Notes: a model not told the origin generated them from the letters alone. Shown: positions 1 through 7,960, counted from the first letter of the stretch. The stretch is 28,723 nt of DNA from JADFDG01 sp965232985 (GCA_965232985.1 CBDDRC010000023.1:1-28723); one strand, 5' to 3'. Numbers and translations are program-made.

Positions 1-86
1 TGTTAGCGCCGACGTAAAACTGACCCCCTAGCGCCGAAGTAAATTTGACCCCCCGGCGCCATCATGGCTGCTTTTTGAGCAGCCCT

Positions 87-1109
87 ATGTTGACCCAGGA
101 GTTATCAGTGGAGATTCACGTTCTGTCCCGCCAGGGGCTCAGCATCAAGGCCATCGCCCGCCAGTTGGGCCTGTCCCGCAACACCGTCCGGCGGTACCTG
201 CGCCACCGGCCCCGCACACCCCAGTACGCCAGCCGGGCGCTGCGCCCGACCAAGCTGGAACCGTTTCATGCCTACCTCGGCGAGCGGATCGAGGCGGCCC
301 ATCCCTTCTGGATTCCGGCGACGGTCCTGCTTCGCGAGATCCGCGCGCAGGGCTACACGGGTGGCATCAGCCAGTTGAAGGCGTTCATCGGCTCTCGCAA
401 GCCGCGGAACGCCGACCCGGTCGTTCGCTTCGAGACCGGCCCCGGCGAGCAGATGCAGGTCGACTTCACCACCATCCGCCGTGGTCGTCAGCCGCTCAAG
501 GCGTTCGTCGCCACGCTCGGCTACAGCCGAGCCACCTACGTTCGTTTTTTCGAGCGCGAGAACAGCGACGCCTGGCTGACCGGTATCCGCGAAGCACTGA
601 TCTACTTCGGCGGCGTGCCGCACGAGCTGCTCTTCGATAACGCCAAGGCCATCATCCTCGAGCGCGACGTCTACGGGCCGGGCAAGCATCGCTGGCATCC
701 GGACCTGCTCTCGCTTGCCGACGAGTTCGGCTTCCGGCCGCGTGTGTGCCGTCCGTATCGCGCCAAGACCAAGGGCAAGGTCGAACGCTTCAACCGCTAT
801 CTCAAGGAGAGCTTCGTCACGCCGCTGGCGGCGACACTCAAGAGCGCACGCCTGCTGCTCGACGTCTTGACCGCCAATGCCCATGTCGGTCGTTGGCTCC
901 ATGACGTGGCGAACCAGCGCATTCACGCCACCACGCAGGAGCAACCCGTGGTGCGGCTGGCCAAGGAACAACACCACTTTCTGCCGCTGCCGGAGGCCAG
1001 CATCCCGTTGCCGGCCAGAGCCGTGCGTCCACGCGGTATCGCACTGCCCATCGAGAGTTTCCAGCATCCGCTGGCGGTCTATGACCAGTTGCTGAGGGCC
1101 GCATCATGA
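87..1109 (+). CDS. istA: IS21-family transposase IstA
   Basis: This is the DDE transposase that cuts and joins the ends of the IS21 element. The 340-residue protein has an N-terminal helix-turn-helix (about residues 18-38) that would bind the terminal repeats. It is followed by an rve-type catalytic core with the triad D126 (in VDFT), D184 (in FDNAKA) and E233 (in KGKVERFN). I chose the ATG at 87 because the homologous sequence begins there; an in-frame TTG at 45 would add 14 residues that lie in the terminal repeat. The stop overlaps the istB start in ATGA, implying translational coupling. There is no internal stop or frameshift. Confidence 0.93.
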   Translation: MLTQELSVEIHVLSRQGLSIKAIARQLGLSRNTVRRYLRHRPRTPQYASRALRPTKLEPFHAYLGERIEAAHPFWIPATVLLREIRAQGYTGGISQLKAFIGSRKPRNADPVVRFETGPGEQMQVDFTTIRRGRQPLKAFVATLGYSRATYVRFFERENSDAWLTGIREALIYFGGVPHELLFDNAKAIILERDVYGPGKHRWHPDLLSLADEFGFRPRVCRPYRAKTKGKVERFNRYLKESFVTPLAATLKSARLLLDVLTANAHVGRWLHDVANQRIHATTQEQPVVRLAKEQHHFLPLPEASIPLPARAVRPRGIALPIESFQHPLAVYDQLLRAAS

Positions 1110-1885
1110 ACCTGCAGCACGAACGTATCCGCCAACTGTGCACCACGTTGAAGCTGGAGAAAATCGCTGCCGATTGGCCGGGACTTGCCGCCCGCGCCGT
1201 GGAACAGGATGCCACGCTCGCCGACTTCCTGGAGCAGTTGCTCATCAGCGAGAGCAATGCGCGCAACGAACGCACGCGCGCCACGTTGCTCAAACTCGCG
1301 ACACTGCCTGCCATCAAGACGATGGAGCAATACGACTTCAACTTTGCCACCGGCGCGCCACGCGCTCAGGTCCAGGAACTTGCCGGCCTCACGTTCATCG
1401 AACGCGCCGAGAACATCGTCCTGCTCGGCCCCAGCGGCGTCGGCAAAAGCCACCTCGCCGTGGCGCTCGCCTATCGTGCCGTCATGGCCGGCATCAAAAC
1501 CCGCTTCGTCACCGCCGCCGATCTCATGCTCCAGTTGGGCACGGCGCACCAGCAGGGACGGCTCAAGCAGTATCTCAACCGCGCCATCCTCGGACCGAAA
1601 CTGCTGATCGTCGATGAAATCGGCTACCTGCCGTTCGGGCGTGACGAGGCAAACCTGTTCTTCAACGTCGTCGCCAAACGCTACGAGCGCGGCAGCATGA
1701 TCCTCACCAGCAACTTGCCGTTCACGCAGTGGGCCACCGCCTTCGCCGACGACCAGACCCTCACCGCAGCCATGCTCGACCGGCTGCTCCATCACGCGCA
1801 TATCGTTCAGATCAGCGGCGAAAGCTACCGACTCAAGGGCAAGCGCAAGGCAGGTGCCACACCGAAGAAACCCGTTACCGCGTAA
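1106..1885 (+). CDS. istB: IS21-family transposition helper ATPase IstB
   Basis: IstB is the AAA+ ATPase that selects target DNA and activates IstA in IS21 transposition. The 259-residue protein has a Walker A motif GPSGVGKS at residues 108-115 and a Walker B region LLIVDE at about 166-171, with the DnaC/IstB-like fold around them. Its length is normal for the family. It starts inside the istA stop codon (ATGA) and ends about 80 bases before the right end of the element. It appears intact. Confidence 0.93.
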   Translation: MNLQHERIRQLCTTLKLEKIAADWPGLAARAVEQDATLADFLEQLLISESNARNERTRATLLKLATLPAIKTMEQYDFNFATGAPRAQVQELAGLTFIERAENIVLLGPSGVGKSHLAVALAYRAVMAGIKTRFVTAADLMLQLGTAHQQGRLKQYLNRAILGPKLLIVDEIGYLPFGRDEANLFFNVVAKRYERGSMILTSNLPFTQWATAFADDQTLTAAMLDRLLHHAHIVQISGESYRLKGKRKAGATPKKPVTA

Positions 1886-1963
1886 TAACCCAGCGGCCCA
1901 GAGGGTCAATTTTCAATCGGCGTTTCAGACCCAAAGGGGGTCAGTTTTCAGTCGGCGTTGACA

Positions 1964-2334
1964 AGCGCTTGAGCGCAGCGCATCTCCGGCTATCTGGCAC
2001 TACAGTTGAGAACCTGGCGTGGCTGCGATGCGTAGAGAAATACGATCGCGAGCACACGTTTTTCTACATGGATCCGCCGTATTGGCAGGTTGAGGGTTAC
2101 GGTGTGCCTTTCGGCATCGAGCAGTACGAACTCCTGGCCCATGCCATGCGCACCATGAAGGGCAAGGCGATGCTGTCGATCAACGACCACCCCGATATGC
2201 GCCGTGCGTTCGATGGGCTCCACATCGAGCAGCTGCAGCTGACGTACACCGTCGGCGGTGCCAGCCAGGCCAAGGTAGGCCACGAACTGCTGGTCATGAA
2301 CTGGCAGCCAGAACTCTTGGGCGGCCTCTTCTAG
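1964..2334 (+). pseudogene. 3' remnant of a D12-class adenine-N6 DNA methylase, cut by IS21
   Basis: Starting directly at the IS21 right end, one frame continues for about 120 codons and resembles the C-terminal half of phage-type Dam/D12 DNA adenine methyltransferases. The catalytic DPPY motif is at 2071-2082, preceded by an R-x-H-T-x-F-Y-M strand. It is followed by the usual tail with SINDHPDMR and a terminal HELLVMNW block. The N-terminal S-adenosylmethionine-binding part would lie on the other side of the insertion, outside the window. The fragment has no start of its own, so I treat it as broken. D12 methylases of this kind are common in prophages, so this is probably prophage residue (inference). 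Confidence 0.8.
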
Positions 2335-2354
2335 GCAACCTCTACCGCACCTCG

Positions 2355-2381
2355 AGCCGCCCACCCGGGCGGCTTTTTTTT
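2355..2381 (+). terminator. Rho-independent terminator after the methylase remnant
   Basis: A perfect 8-bp GC-rich stem (AGCCGCCC at 2355-2362 with GGGCGGCT at 2367-2374) and a 4-base loop are followed by a run of eight T. It lies 20 bases after the methylase stop codon and would have ended that gene's transcript. Confidence 0.88.
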
Positions 2382-2696
2382 GCCCGTTGGTTGGGCGCAG
2401 GCGCGGGCGCCGCCGCTGGAGCGGCCAACCCGCATCGCGGCCCGGATCGGCGTGTGGCAGCGGACTGGGCCGCAGGGCGGGCCAGCTGGCGTGCAGCGCC
2501 AGCGCGCGGTCGTCCCCCCGCCACGCCTGCCGGCTTCGAGGGTCGCTTCTCGTGCAGGTGTCACAGGACGGCCAAAGCCACGCCACTGCTGGGGCGGCGT
2601 AGCCATCGTTCAGCATGTAAAAGTTCTTCAGAAACAGGCGGTTAGATGCAGATCAGCGTGCTGGATGAGTGGTCTGCGAGGGCGACCCTCTACCCC
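2382..2696. other. GC-rich stretch with no supported gene
   Basis: Several short open frames exist on both strands here. They overlap one another, have low-complexity Ala/Arg/Pro-rich translations caused by base composition, and resemble no family I know. I find no gene, RNA or repeat that I can defend. Confidence 0.5.
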
Positions 2697-3023
2697 CCTT
2701 TCCAGAAAGCGCGTCGGAAAAGTGTTATTTCCGTTATGCGGCTTTTTTTCGTACGTAACTCTTTGATTTGTCAAGAGGAAGTGCATAACAAGAAAGTGTA
2801 GTCAGACCGTAGCAGAAAGTGTTATGGAAATATAAGTTATTGATTTTATTAGATATACAATAACCTTACGCATAACAGTGGCTTACCGTTATGCATAACG
2901 GTTTTGCTACGGTTTTTACTACACTTTTAGTTATCTGATTATTCCTTTATAAACAATAAGTTAGTATATCTTTTAGACTTTCATAACGGAAATAACACTT
3001 TTCCGGCGCGCTTTCTGAAAAGG
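2697..3023. mobile_element. Miniature inverted-repeat element, 327 bp, non-coding
   Basis: The ends are 42-bp inverted repeats, 2697-2738 and 2982-3023, which match at 40 of 42 positions. The inside is strikingly AT-rich in a GC-rich setting and has no gene. A second, imperfect inverted pair lies within (2784-2826 and 2894-2934), sharing GTGTAGT, ACCGTAGCA and GTTATG in the same order. A perfect 16-bp palindrome CCGTTATGCATAACGG is at 2886-2901. The word CATAAC or its complement recurs in the outer repeats, the inner repeats and at about 2870. The layout suggests a non-autonomous element moved in trans by a transposase or tyrosine recombinase; the family is unknown to me. Confidence 0.72.
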
Positions 3024-3099
3024 CCCTCGTGCGCATGTCGTCATGTGGCTGCAACGCTGCGAGGGTTTCGACCTGTCGCGGGTCCGGGGTTGGAAAAGG

Positions 3100-3240
3100 C
3101 TCGATTGGTTTGATCTGCAGCGGCCGGTAGGAGCTGGCGATGGCGCCGGCAGGTGTCCGTGGTGAGGAAGGTGGTGACGCCGGCATCTGCCGCCCAGGCT
3201 GCATGGGCGCAGTCATGGCCGTGGCGGTATCGTCGACGTG
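3100..3240 (-). pseudogene. Possible decayed PIN-domain (VapC-like) fragment
   Basis: On the minus strand, just outside the miniature element, one frame reads HDCAHAAWAADAGVTTFLTTD. This resembles the C-terminal signature of PIN-domain ribonucleases, where an Asp followed by a helix ends in a FLTTD strand. No start codon or upstream catalytic Asp is found in the same frame, and the frame ends at a TGA shortly after. It may be a frameshifted toxin remnant. The similarity is short, so the call is tentative. Confidence 0.25.
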
Positions 3241-3542
3241 TTGAGCAGCGTGGAGATCTTGATAATTGCGAGCGCCACTGATGCCGGCGCGCTCATTCTG
3301 CGCGGTGTTTTCGCGGCTGCAGCATTTTCAGTCGGTCATTGAAAAACAGCTCGTTGCTACATCGTTGCTACGCGCGCGTGATTTTTGCTCGTAACGCGAT
3401 GAATTAGCGCAAGAAAAAATTTCAGTAGCATCCAGTCCATCATCGGTGCGACCGACAGCCGCCAGGGTGACGTCGTCATGGCGAGGCACTATACGCGGTG
3501 CGCAAGGCTGGTCAACGCGCGGGAAACCATCATGGCGACGGT
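3241..3542. other. Intergenic region upstream of gltX, nothing recognised
   Basis: About 300 bases between the putative PIN remnant and the gltX promoter. A minus-strand open frame of 88 codons (3328-3594) crosses the gltX start but has no similarity or ribosome-binding site that I recognise. I see no RNA gene or repeat. Confidence 0.4.
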
Positions 3543-3548
3543 TATAAT
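3543..3548 (+). promoter_or_regulatory. Candidate -10 element of gltX
   Basis: A perfect TATAAT lies 32 bases before the gltX ATG, which would give a short leader of about 26 bases. No good -35 hexamer is seen at the expected spacing, so this is only a candidate. Confidence 0.4.
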
Positions 3549-3580
3549 CCGCCGCCTCACGCCCCGGATCCTCCCAGACC

Positions 3581-5107
3581 ATGACCGTCCGCACCCGTAT
3601 TGCTCCGTCGCCTACCGGCGATCCTCACGTCGGCACTGCCTACGTCGCGCTGTTCAACCTTGCCTTCGCCCGCGCCCAAGGCGGCCAGTTCCTGCTGCGT
3701 ATCGAGGACACCGATCTGGTGCGCTCGACGCCCGAGTCCGAGCAGATGATTCTCGACTCGCTGCGTTGGCTGGGCCTCGAGTGGGACGAGGGCCCGGACG
3801 TCGGCGGCCCGCATGGCCCGTACCGGCAGAGCGAGCGTGGCGAGATCTACAAGGCGCACACGCAGATTCTGCTCGACAAAGGCCACGCCTTCCGCTGCTT
3901 CTGCAGCAAGGAGCGCCTCGACACGCTGCGCGCCGAACAGACTGCCGCACAAAAAACACCGGGTTATGACGGCCATTGTGCGCACCTTGCCAGCGCTGAC
4001 GTCGCGCAGCGTGTTGCCGCTGGCGAAGCGCACGTGGTGCGCATGAAAGTACCGCGTCCGGGCATCATGGCGGGCGAGGGCGCCATCTGCGCAATCGACG
4101 ACATGTTGCGCGGGAAAATCGAAATCCCCTGGGAACAGGTCGACATGCAGGTGCTGATGAAGGCCGACGGCATGCCGACCTACCACCTCGCCAATGTCGT
4201 CGACGACCACCTGATGCAGATCACCCACGTGCTGCGTGGCGAGGAGTGGATCAGCTCGGCGCCCAAGCACAAGCTGCTGTACGCGTACTTCGGCTGGCAG
4301 ATGCCGGTACTGTGCCACCTGCCGCTGTTGCGCAACCCGGACAAGTCCAAGCTCAGCAAGCGCAAGAACCCGACCAGCATTAACTACTACCGGCGCATGG
4401 GTTTCCTGCCGGAAGCGATGCTGAACTACCTCGGCCGCATGGGCTGGTCGATGCCGGATGAGCGCGAGAAGTTCAACTTCGACGAGATGGTGAAGAATTT
4501 CGATCTCAAGCGGGTGTCGCTGGGCGGCCCGGTGTTCGATGTCGAGAAACTGCGCTGGCTGAACGGGTTGTGGATGCGCGAACTGCCGCCGGCCGAGTTC
4601 GTCGCGCGCCTCAAGGACTGGGCGTTCAACGACCAGTACTTCGCGCCGCTGGTAGCGCACATCCAGGGGCGCACCGAAGTGCTGTCGGATGCCGCGCCGC
4701 TCGCTGCGTTCATGGTCTCGGGCATGCCGAAACTCGAGCGCGGCCAGTTCGTGCACAAGTCGCTCACCGAGGAGCAGGTGCTGAAGGTGCTGCAGTTCGC
4801 TACCTGGCGCTTCGAGACGATGCGGCGCTGGGGCAAGGACGAGGTCAGTGCGGAAGTGACGGCACTCGCCGCCGCGATGGGCATCAAGATGCGCGATTTC
4901 CTCGCCCCGGTATTCGTGGCCGTCGCCGGCAGCGCAAATTCCTTCTCGGTGCTCGACAGCATGGCCGTGCTCGGCTCCGACATGACCCGTGCCCGCTTGC
5001 GCCACGCGCTCGACGTACTGGGTGGCGTCTCGAAAAAGCAGGCCAAAGAGTGGGAGAGGGAGTACCGGACGCTCGGTGGTGGCGGGGAAAACGAACCGGA
5101 GGGTTGA
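3581..5107 (+). CDS. gltX: Glutamyl-tRNA synthetase
   Basis: This cytosolic class I aminoacyl-tRNA synthetase charges tRNA-Glu with glutamate. The 508-residue protein starts with the family N-terminus. The HIGH-type signature PTGDPHVG is at residues 11-18, and the KMSKS-type loop appears as KLSKR at about 257-261. The catalytic Rossmann domain is followed by the helical anticodon-binding region. The length matches bacterial GltX. The start at 3581 places RIAPSPTG at the usual position. The stop codon lies inside the -35 box of the next promoter, so the tRNA gene follows with minimal spacing. Whether it also charges tRNA-Gln cannot be decided here, because gatCAB and glnS are not in the window. 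Confidence 0.97.
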   Translation: MTVRTRIAPSPTGDPHVGTAYVALFNLAFARAQGGQFLLRIEDTDLVRSTPESEQMILDSLRWLGLEWDEGPDVGGPHGPYRQSERGEIYKAHTQILLDKGHAFRCFCSKERLDTLRAEQTAAQKTPGYDGHCAHLASADVAQRVAAGEAHVVRMKVPRPGIMAGEGAICAIDDMLRGKIEIPWEQVDMQVLMKADGMPTYHLANVVDDHLMQITHVLRGEEWISSAPKHKLLYAYFGWQMPVLCHLPLLRNPDKSKLSKRKNPTSINYYRRMGFLPEAMLNYLGRMGWSMPDEREKFNFDEMVKNFDLKRVSLGGPVFDVEKLRWLNGLWMRELPPAEFVARLKDWAFNDQYFAPLVAHIQGRTEVLSDAAPLAAFMVSGMPKLERGQFVHKSLTEEQVLKVLQFATWRFETMRRWGKDEVSAEVTALAAAMGIKMRDFLAPVFVAVAGSANSFSVLDSMAVLGSDMTRARLRHALDVLGGVSKKQAKEWEREYRTLGGGGENEPEG

Positions 5108-5132
5108 CAGCCCCGGGGGGGCTTCCCATAAT
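5104..5132 (+). promoter_or_regulatory. Sigma-70 promoter of tRNA-Ala overlapping the gltX stop
   Basis: A consensus -35 TTGACA (5104-5109), a 17-base spacer and a -10 CATAAT (5127-5132) precede the tRNA by 17 bases. The GC-rich discriminator after the -10 box (CCGCGCCC) is typical of stable-RNA promoters under stringent control. The gltX TGA is contained in the -35 hexamer. Confidence 0.85.
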
Positions 5133-5149
5133 CCGCGCCCTCAGTATGT

Positions 5150-5225
<76 letters not shown>

Positions 5226-5234
5226 TTTCTCGAA

Positions 5235-5264
5235 TGAAACAGGCGCCGCAAGGCGCCTGTTTCA
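5235..5264. terminator. Shared hairpin between tRNA-Ala and the convergent ATPase gene
   Basis: A perfect 13-bp stem with a GCAA loop (5235-5247 and 5252-5264). The arms carry A/T-rich outer ends, so both strands have a short U-run after the GC core. It contains the ATPase stop codon (5262-5264) and probably works as a bidirectional terminator. Confidence 0.75.
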
Positions 5265-6572
5265 TGTCTGAAATCCAGCAAAATCAAGGCTTCCAGGCGG
5301 CCTTGGTTTCCGACGGATTCCGATCCGGTCCTGACTTGCCGGCTGTTGCCAAAACGCGGAAACCGGAACCGCCCACAACTTGTTGCCAAACGGCAGGACA
5401 TTTTCCCCGAGATAAAACAGCACGCCGCAGACGAACTTTTCGCCGCCGGTATCGGCTAGCGCGCGCAAGCCGCTGAAATCGCCTGCACTGATATTCGCGG
5501 TGGCCTTGATCTCGACGCCGACAATGCGTTGACCGGGTGCTTCCAGTACAAGGTCGACTTCCTGGCCCGCCGCGCTGCGATAGTGCCAAGCTGTCGCCTG
5601 CTGCCGGCTCCATGCCAGATGCTTGCGGATCTCCTGCACAACGAACGATTCCAGCATCGGCCCGAGCGCCGGCGCGCGCGTCAACGCATCGGTATCGGTG
5701 AGCCCGGCGAGGTGTGCAGTGAGCCCGGTATCGAGCAGATGAATCTTCGGGGACTTCACCAACCGCTTGCCGATGTTGGTCGACCAGGCGGGCAAGGGTT
5801 GCAGCAGGAACGTCGCCTCGAGCAGCGACAGGTAGCGTCGCAGCGTCGAGTGCGGAATGCCGGATGCGCGCGAGACTTCCGACATGTTCATTAGCGCCGA
5901 AGGGCGTGCGGCCAGCAGGCTCAGCAGGCGCGGCATGTCGGTCAGCCCCTCGATGTGGGCGAGATCGCGTATGTCGCGCTGGAGGATGCTCGCGACGTAA
6001 CTGCGGAACCAGGCATCGCGGCGTTCACCCGGCGAGCGCGTGACGGCTTCCGGGAAGCCGCCGGCCACGATGCGGTTGGCGACATCAATGCGGTTGATCG
6101 GCAGCGTCACGGTGCGCCAACCGTGTGCGTCAAACAGCCGGTCCACGATGTTCGAATCGCTGTCGCCCATTTCCGCCTGCGAGAGCGGATGCAGCGGCAG
6201 GATTTCCATGCGGCCGGCCAGCGATTCGGCGAGTTTCGGTACGAGAAAGACGTTGGCCGACCCGGTCAGCAGGAAGCGACCGGGTCGGGGGTCGGTATCG
6301 ACGGCACGCTTGATGGCGGGGAACAGCGCCGGTGCGCACTGGACTTCATCGATCACGGTGAAGGCCGCCCCGGTCTCGATCAGAGCGCCGGGATCGGCTG
6401 TGGCCAGCGCGCGCGTGGCCGGGTCGTCCAGCGTCAGGTACTGGCCGCCGCGTTCCTCGGCGACCTGCCGCGCCAGCGTGCTCTTGCCCGTTTGCCGGGC
6501 GCCATTGAGGAGCACCACCCGGGTGTCGCCGAGGGCGCTCTGGAGGGCGTGGTAGAGATGTCGTGTGTACAT
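5262..6572 (-). CDS. AAA-family ATPase with C-terminal DUF4143 domain
   Basis: The protein has 436 residues from the ATG at 6572. It begins with an AAA_14-type ATPase: Walker A GARQTGKST at residues 24-32, Walker B FTVIDEVQ at 71-78 and sensor 1 LLTGSAN at 101-107. A central winged-helix-like segment (MSEVSRASGIPHSTLRRYL) follows. The C-terminal DUF4143 domain has a PD-(D/E)xK-like arrangement (E338, D340, E354-x-K356). Proteins of this family are widespread, patchily distributed and of unknown function; some may act in defence or DNA metabolism. An in-frame upstream start at 6632 would read through the palindrome before the ATG, so I prefer 6572. There is no Shine-Dalgarno sequence, and a leaderless transcript is possible. 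It is convergent with the tRNA gene. Confidence 0.88.
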   Translation of the reverse strand: MYTRHLYHALQSALGDTRVVLLNGARQTGKSTLARQVAEERGGQYLTLDDPATRALATADPGALIETGAAFTVIDEVQCAPALFPAIKRAVDTDPRPGRFLLTGSANVFLVPKLAESLAGRMEILPLHPLSQAEMGDSDSNIVDRLFDAHGWRTVTLPINRIDVANRIVAGGFPEAVTRSPGERRDAWFRSYVASILQRDIRDLAHIEGLTDMPRLLSLLAARPSALMNMSEVSRASGIPHSTLRRYLSLLEATFLLQPLPAWSTNIGKRLVKSPKIHLLDTGLTAHLAGLTDTDALTRAPALGPMLESFVVQEIRKHLAWSRQQATAWHYRSAAGQEVDLVLEAPGQRIVGVEIKATANISAGDFSGLRALADTGGEKFVCGVLFYLGENVLPFGNKLWAVPVSAFWQQPASQDRIGIRRKPRPPGSLDFAGFQT

Positions 6573-6578
6573 GGCGAT

Positions 6579-6603
6579 ATATTCGCCACCAAGTGGTGAA
6601 TAT
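6579..6603 (-). promoter_or_regulatory. Palindromic operator candidate upstream of the DUF4143 ATPase
   Basis: An imperfect 25-bp palindrome with ATATTC/GAATAT ends and CCAC/GTGG inner arms. It lies six bases before the ATPase start codon, where a ribosome-binding site would normally be. It probably binds a dimeric regulator (inference). Confidence 0.45.
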
Positions 6604-6639
6604 GCAAGGCCCCGGGGGCCAGGCGGCCGCAAGGCCCCT

Positions 6640-7599
6640 TTACTTCAACCCCGACCCCGTCCGATACGGCACCTTCCCTGACGACACTGCTTTCTCCACG
6701 GCATCCAGGTGCACGTCCTGGTCATCGAAGAAGATGTGTGGCCGGAATGCCTTCAGCACGCGATCCTTGCCGACACCGCCGAGAAAAAAGATCACATCGA
6801 TCTGCACGCCCCAGTGGCGAAGAGTATTCAGCACGCGCATTTCAGCGGGGGCACTGCGCGCAGTGACGATCGCGATCCGCACCGGCGACGACTCGGACCC
6901 GGTTGGGCAGTGCGCCGCCAGCCGCGCCTGCAGATGCGCGAGCTTCTTCAGGAACACCGCATAGGGGCCTTCCTCCATGGGGGTGTCGCGCTGCGCGTCC
7001 TCGTTGCGCTGGAACGCCGGCAGGCCCTCGGTCTTGTAGACCAGTTCGCTGCTTTCGCTGAACAGCACCGCGTCGCCATCAAACGCAATGCGCACTTGGC
7101 CCTCGGGAATCTTCGCGGCATCGCCGGGTGGCGCGCGGACAATCGCGACCGGCCGGTGGCCTTCGTCGCTCACCCGCTGCGCGTCATCCACGCTGGTGGT
7201 CAGGAACAGGTCGACATCGAATGCTTCCAGGTAATCGACCACCGACTCGCCGCCGGTAAACGCATGGCGCGTGATCGGCAGCCCCAGGCGACGGATGTTG
7301 TTGAACACCTGCATGCCCGTCTCCGGGCTGTTGCGCGACATAACAACGACTTCGACTAGCGGAGAATCAAGACTCGGCTCCAGCCGGTTCAGCGCGAGCA
7401 GGGCGCGGATCAGCGGCATGCCGGTGCCGTCGGCGAGTGGCTCCTGCTCGCGGGCGCGCATGAAGGCGCGGTAGTCGGCGATGGCGGTGAGCGGGCTCTC
7501 GAGCTTGCGGGTCTCGAAAAAGGCCTGCGCTTCGCGGAGATCGAAGAGGGCGGTGGCGGAGATGCCGATGACGAGGGTGGTGGAGAGGTCGAGGGGCAT
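6640..7599 (-). CDS. Cytosolic 5'-nucleotidase, cN-I type
   Basis: This enzyme would hydrolyse nucleoside 5'-monophosphates (AMP or IMP) to nucleosides and phosphate in the cytoplasm. The 319-residue sequence follows the 5'-nucleotidase family seen in animal cN-I and its bacterial relatives. It has an N-terminal VIGISATALFDL strand, a central TGG/FDVDLFLT segment, then IVTARSAPAEMRVLNTLRHW and a C-terminal FFDDQD acidic motif. These fit the haloacid-dehalogenase-like active site of the family. The length is complete. It reads toward the ATPase gene with a 67-base gap containing the palindrome, so the two probably have separate promoters. Confidence 0.88.
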   Translation of the reverse strand: MPLDLSTTLVIGISATALFDLREAQAFFETRKLESPLTAIADYRAFMRAREQEPLADGTGMPLIRALLALNRLEPSLDSPLVEVVVMSRNSPETGMQVFNNIRRLGLPITRHAFTGGESVVDYLEAFDVDLFLTTSVDDAQRVSDEGHRPVAIVRAPPGDAAKIPEGQVRIAFDGDAVLFSESSELVYKTEGLPAFQRNEDAQRDTPMEEGPYAVFLKKLAHLQARLAAHCPTGSESSPVRIAIVTARSAPAEMRVLNTLRHWGVQIDVIFFLGGVGKDRVLKAFRPHIFFDDQDVHLDAVEKAVSSGKVPYRTGSGLK

Positions 7600-7619
7600 G
7601 GGGGTGGCGCTGCCTGTTA

Positions 7620-7940
7620 GTGAGTGCGGACAGGATAAGGCGCTGGTGCGACAAGGCTTGTCGCAGCCTCGGCGCCAACTGTGATCCGGCCTCTCCGGGA
7701 TGTGCGGCGGAGAAATCGACCCAGGTCGGCTGGGCTGTCGCCAACTTCTTCCTCTGGGACCTGTGCACGATCTCGTGCCTGATCGACTTCAGTTCGGGCT
7801 CGATCTACCAGTACCCGTCGCAGATCCAGGTGGTGATGTACCCGTCGACGGCCGCCGAGGCGACGCAGACGCAGATCATTGCGCCGGCGAAGCCGAAGCC
7901 GTCGGCGACGCAGACGTCGAACAGTCCGTATGGGAATTGA
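7620..7940 (+). pseudogene. C-terminal remnant of a lipoprotein-like hypothetical protein
   Basis: The last 70 or so codons read as a plausible protein tail: GWAVANFFLWDLCTISCLIDF, then SGSIYQYPSQIQVVMYP, then a Pro/Thr/Ala-rich end. It recalls the C-terminal portion of small secreted or lipoprotein-like proteins in which a hydrophobic segment precedes a YP-x-x-I strand. No signal peptide or credible start is found upstream, and the first 30 codons look random, so I treat it as truncated. It could instead be a short intact gene of unknown function. Confidence 0.4.
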
Positions 7941-7960
7941 TGCGGAAGAGGTGAGACGAA

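Larger units (their letters stand above)
1..1963 (+). mobile_element. IS21-family insertion sequence, complete
   Basis: The element carries istA and istB flanked by terminal inverted repeats. The left end (1-28) and the reverse complement of the right end (1936-1963) agree closely, both starting TGT and ending in a CTGACCCCC block. Each end has a second, internal copy of the repeat (about 29-53 at the left, 1903-1924 at the right), the multiple terminal repeats typical of IS21. The left tip falls exactly on base 1, so the left flank and target duplication cannot be examined. Both genes are open, so the element may still be active. Confidence 0.93.

Noticed and set aside
105..1067. A 320-codon open frame antisense to istA
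   Set aside because: Its translation is low-complexity, rich in Ala, Gly and Arg; it mirrors the well-supported istA frame and is a by-product of GC-rich codon use.
2697..2738. Tn3-family terminal repeat
   Set aside because: The length is close to 38 bp, but the GGGG-type end and TAAG inner block of Tn3 elements are not present.
2380..2766. Plus-strand open frame of 128 codons after the methylase
   Set aside because: It runs from the terminator into the left repeat of the miniature element, and its translation resembles nothing I know.
2697..3023. CRISPR array or integron attC site
   Set aside because: The repeats are inverted and few, with no regular spacers, and no cas or integrase gene is present in the window.
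3328..3594. Minus-strand open frame of 88 codons before gltX
   Set aside because: It overlaps the gltX start and promoter and shows no family features.
3557..5005. A 482-codon open frame antisense to gltX
   Set aside because: gltX matches its family over the full length. The antisense frame has no recognisable domain and no ribosome-binding site.
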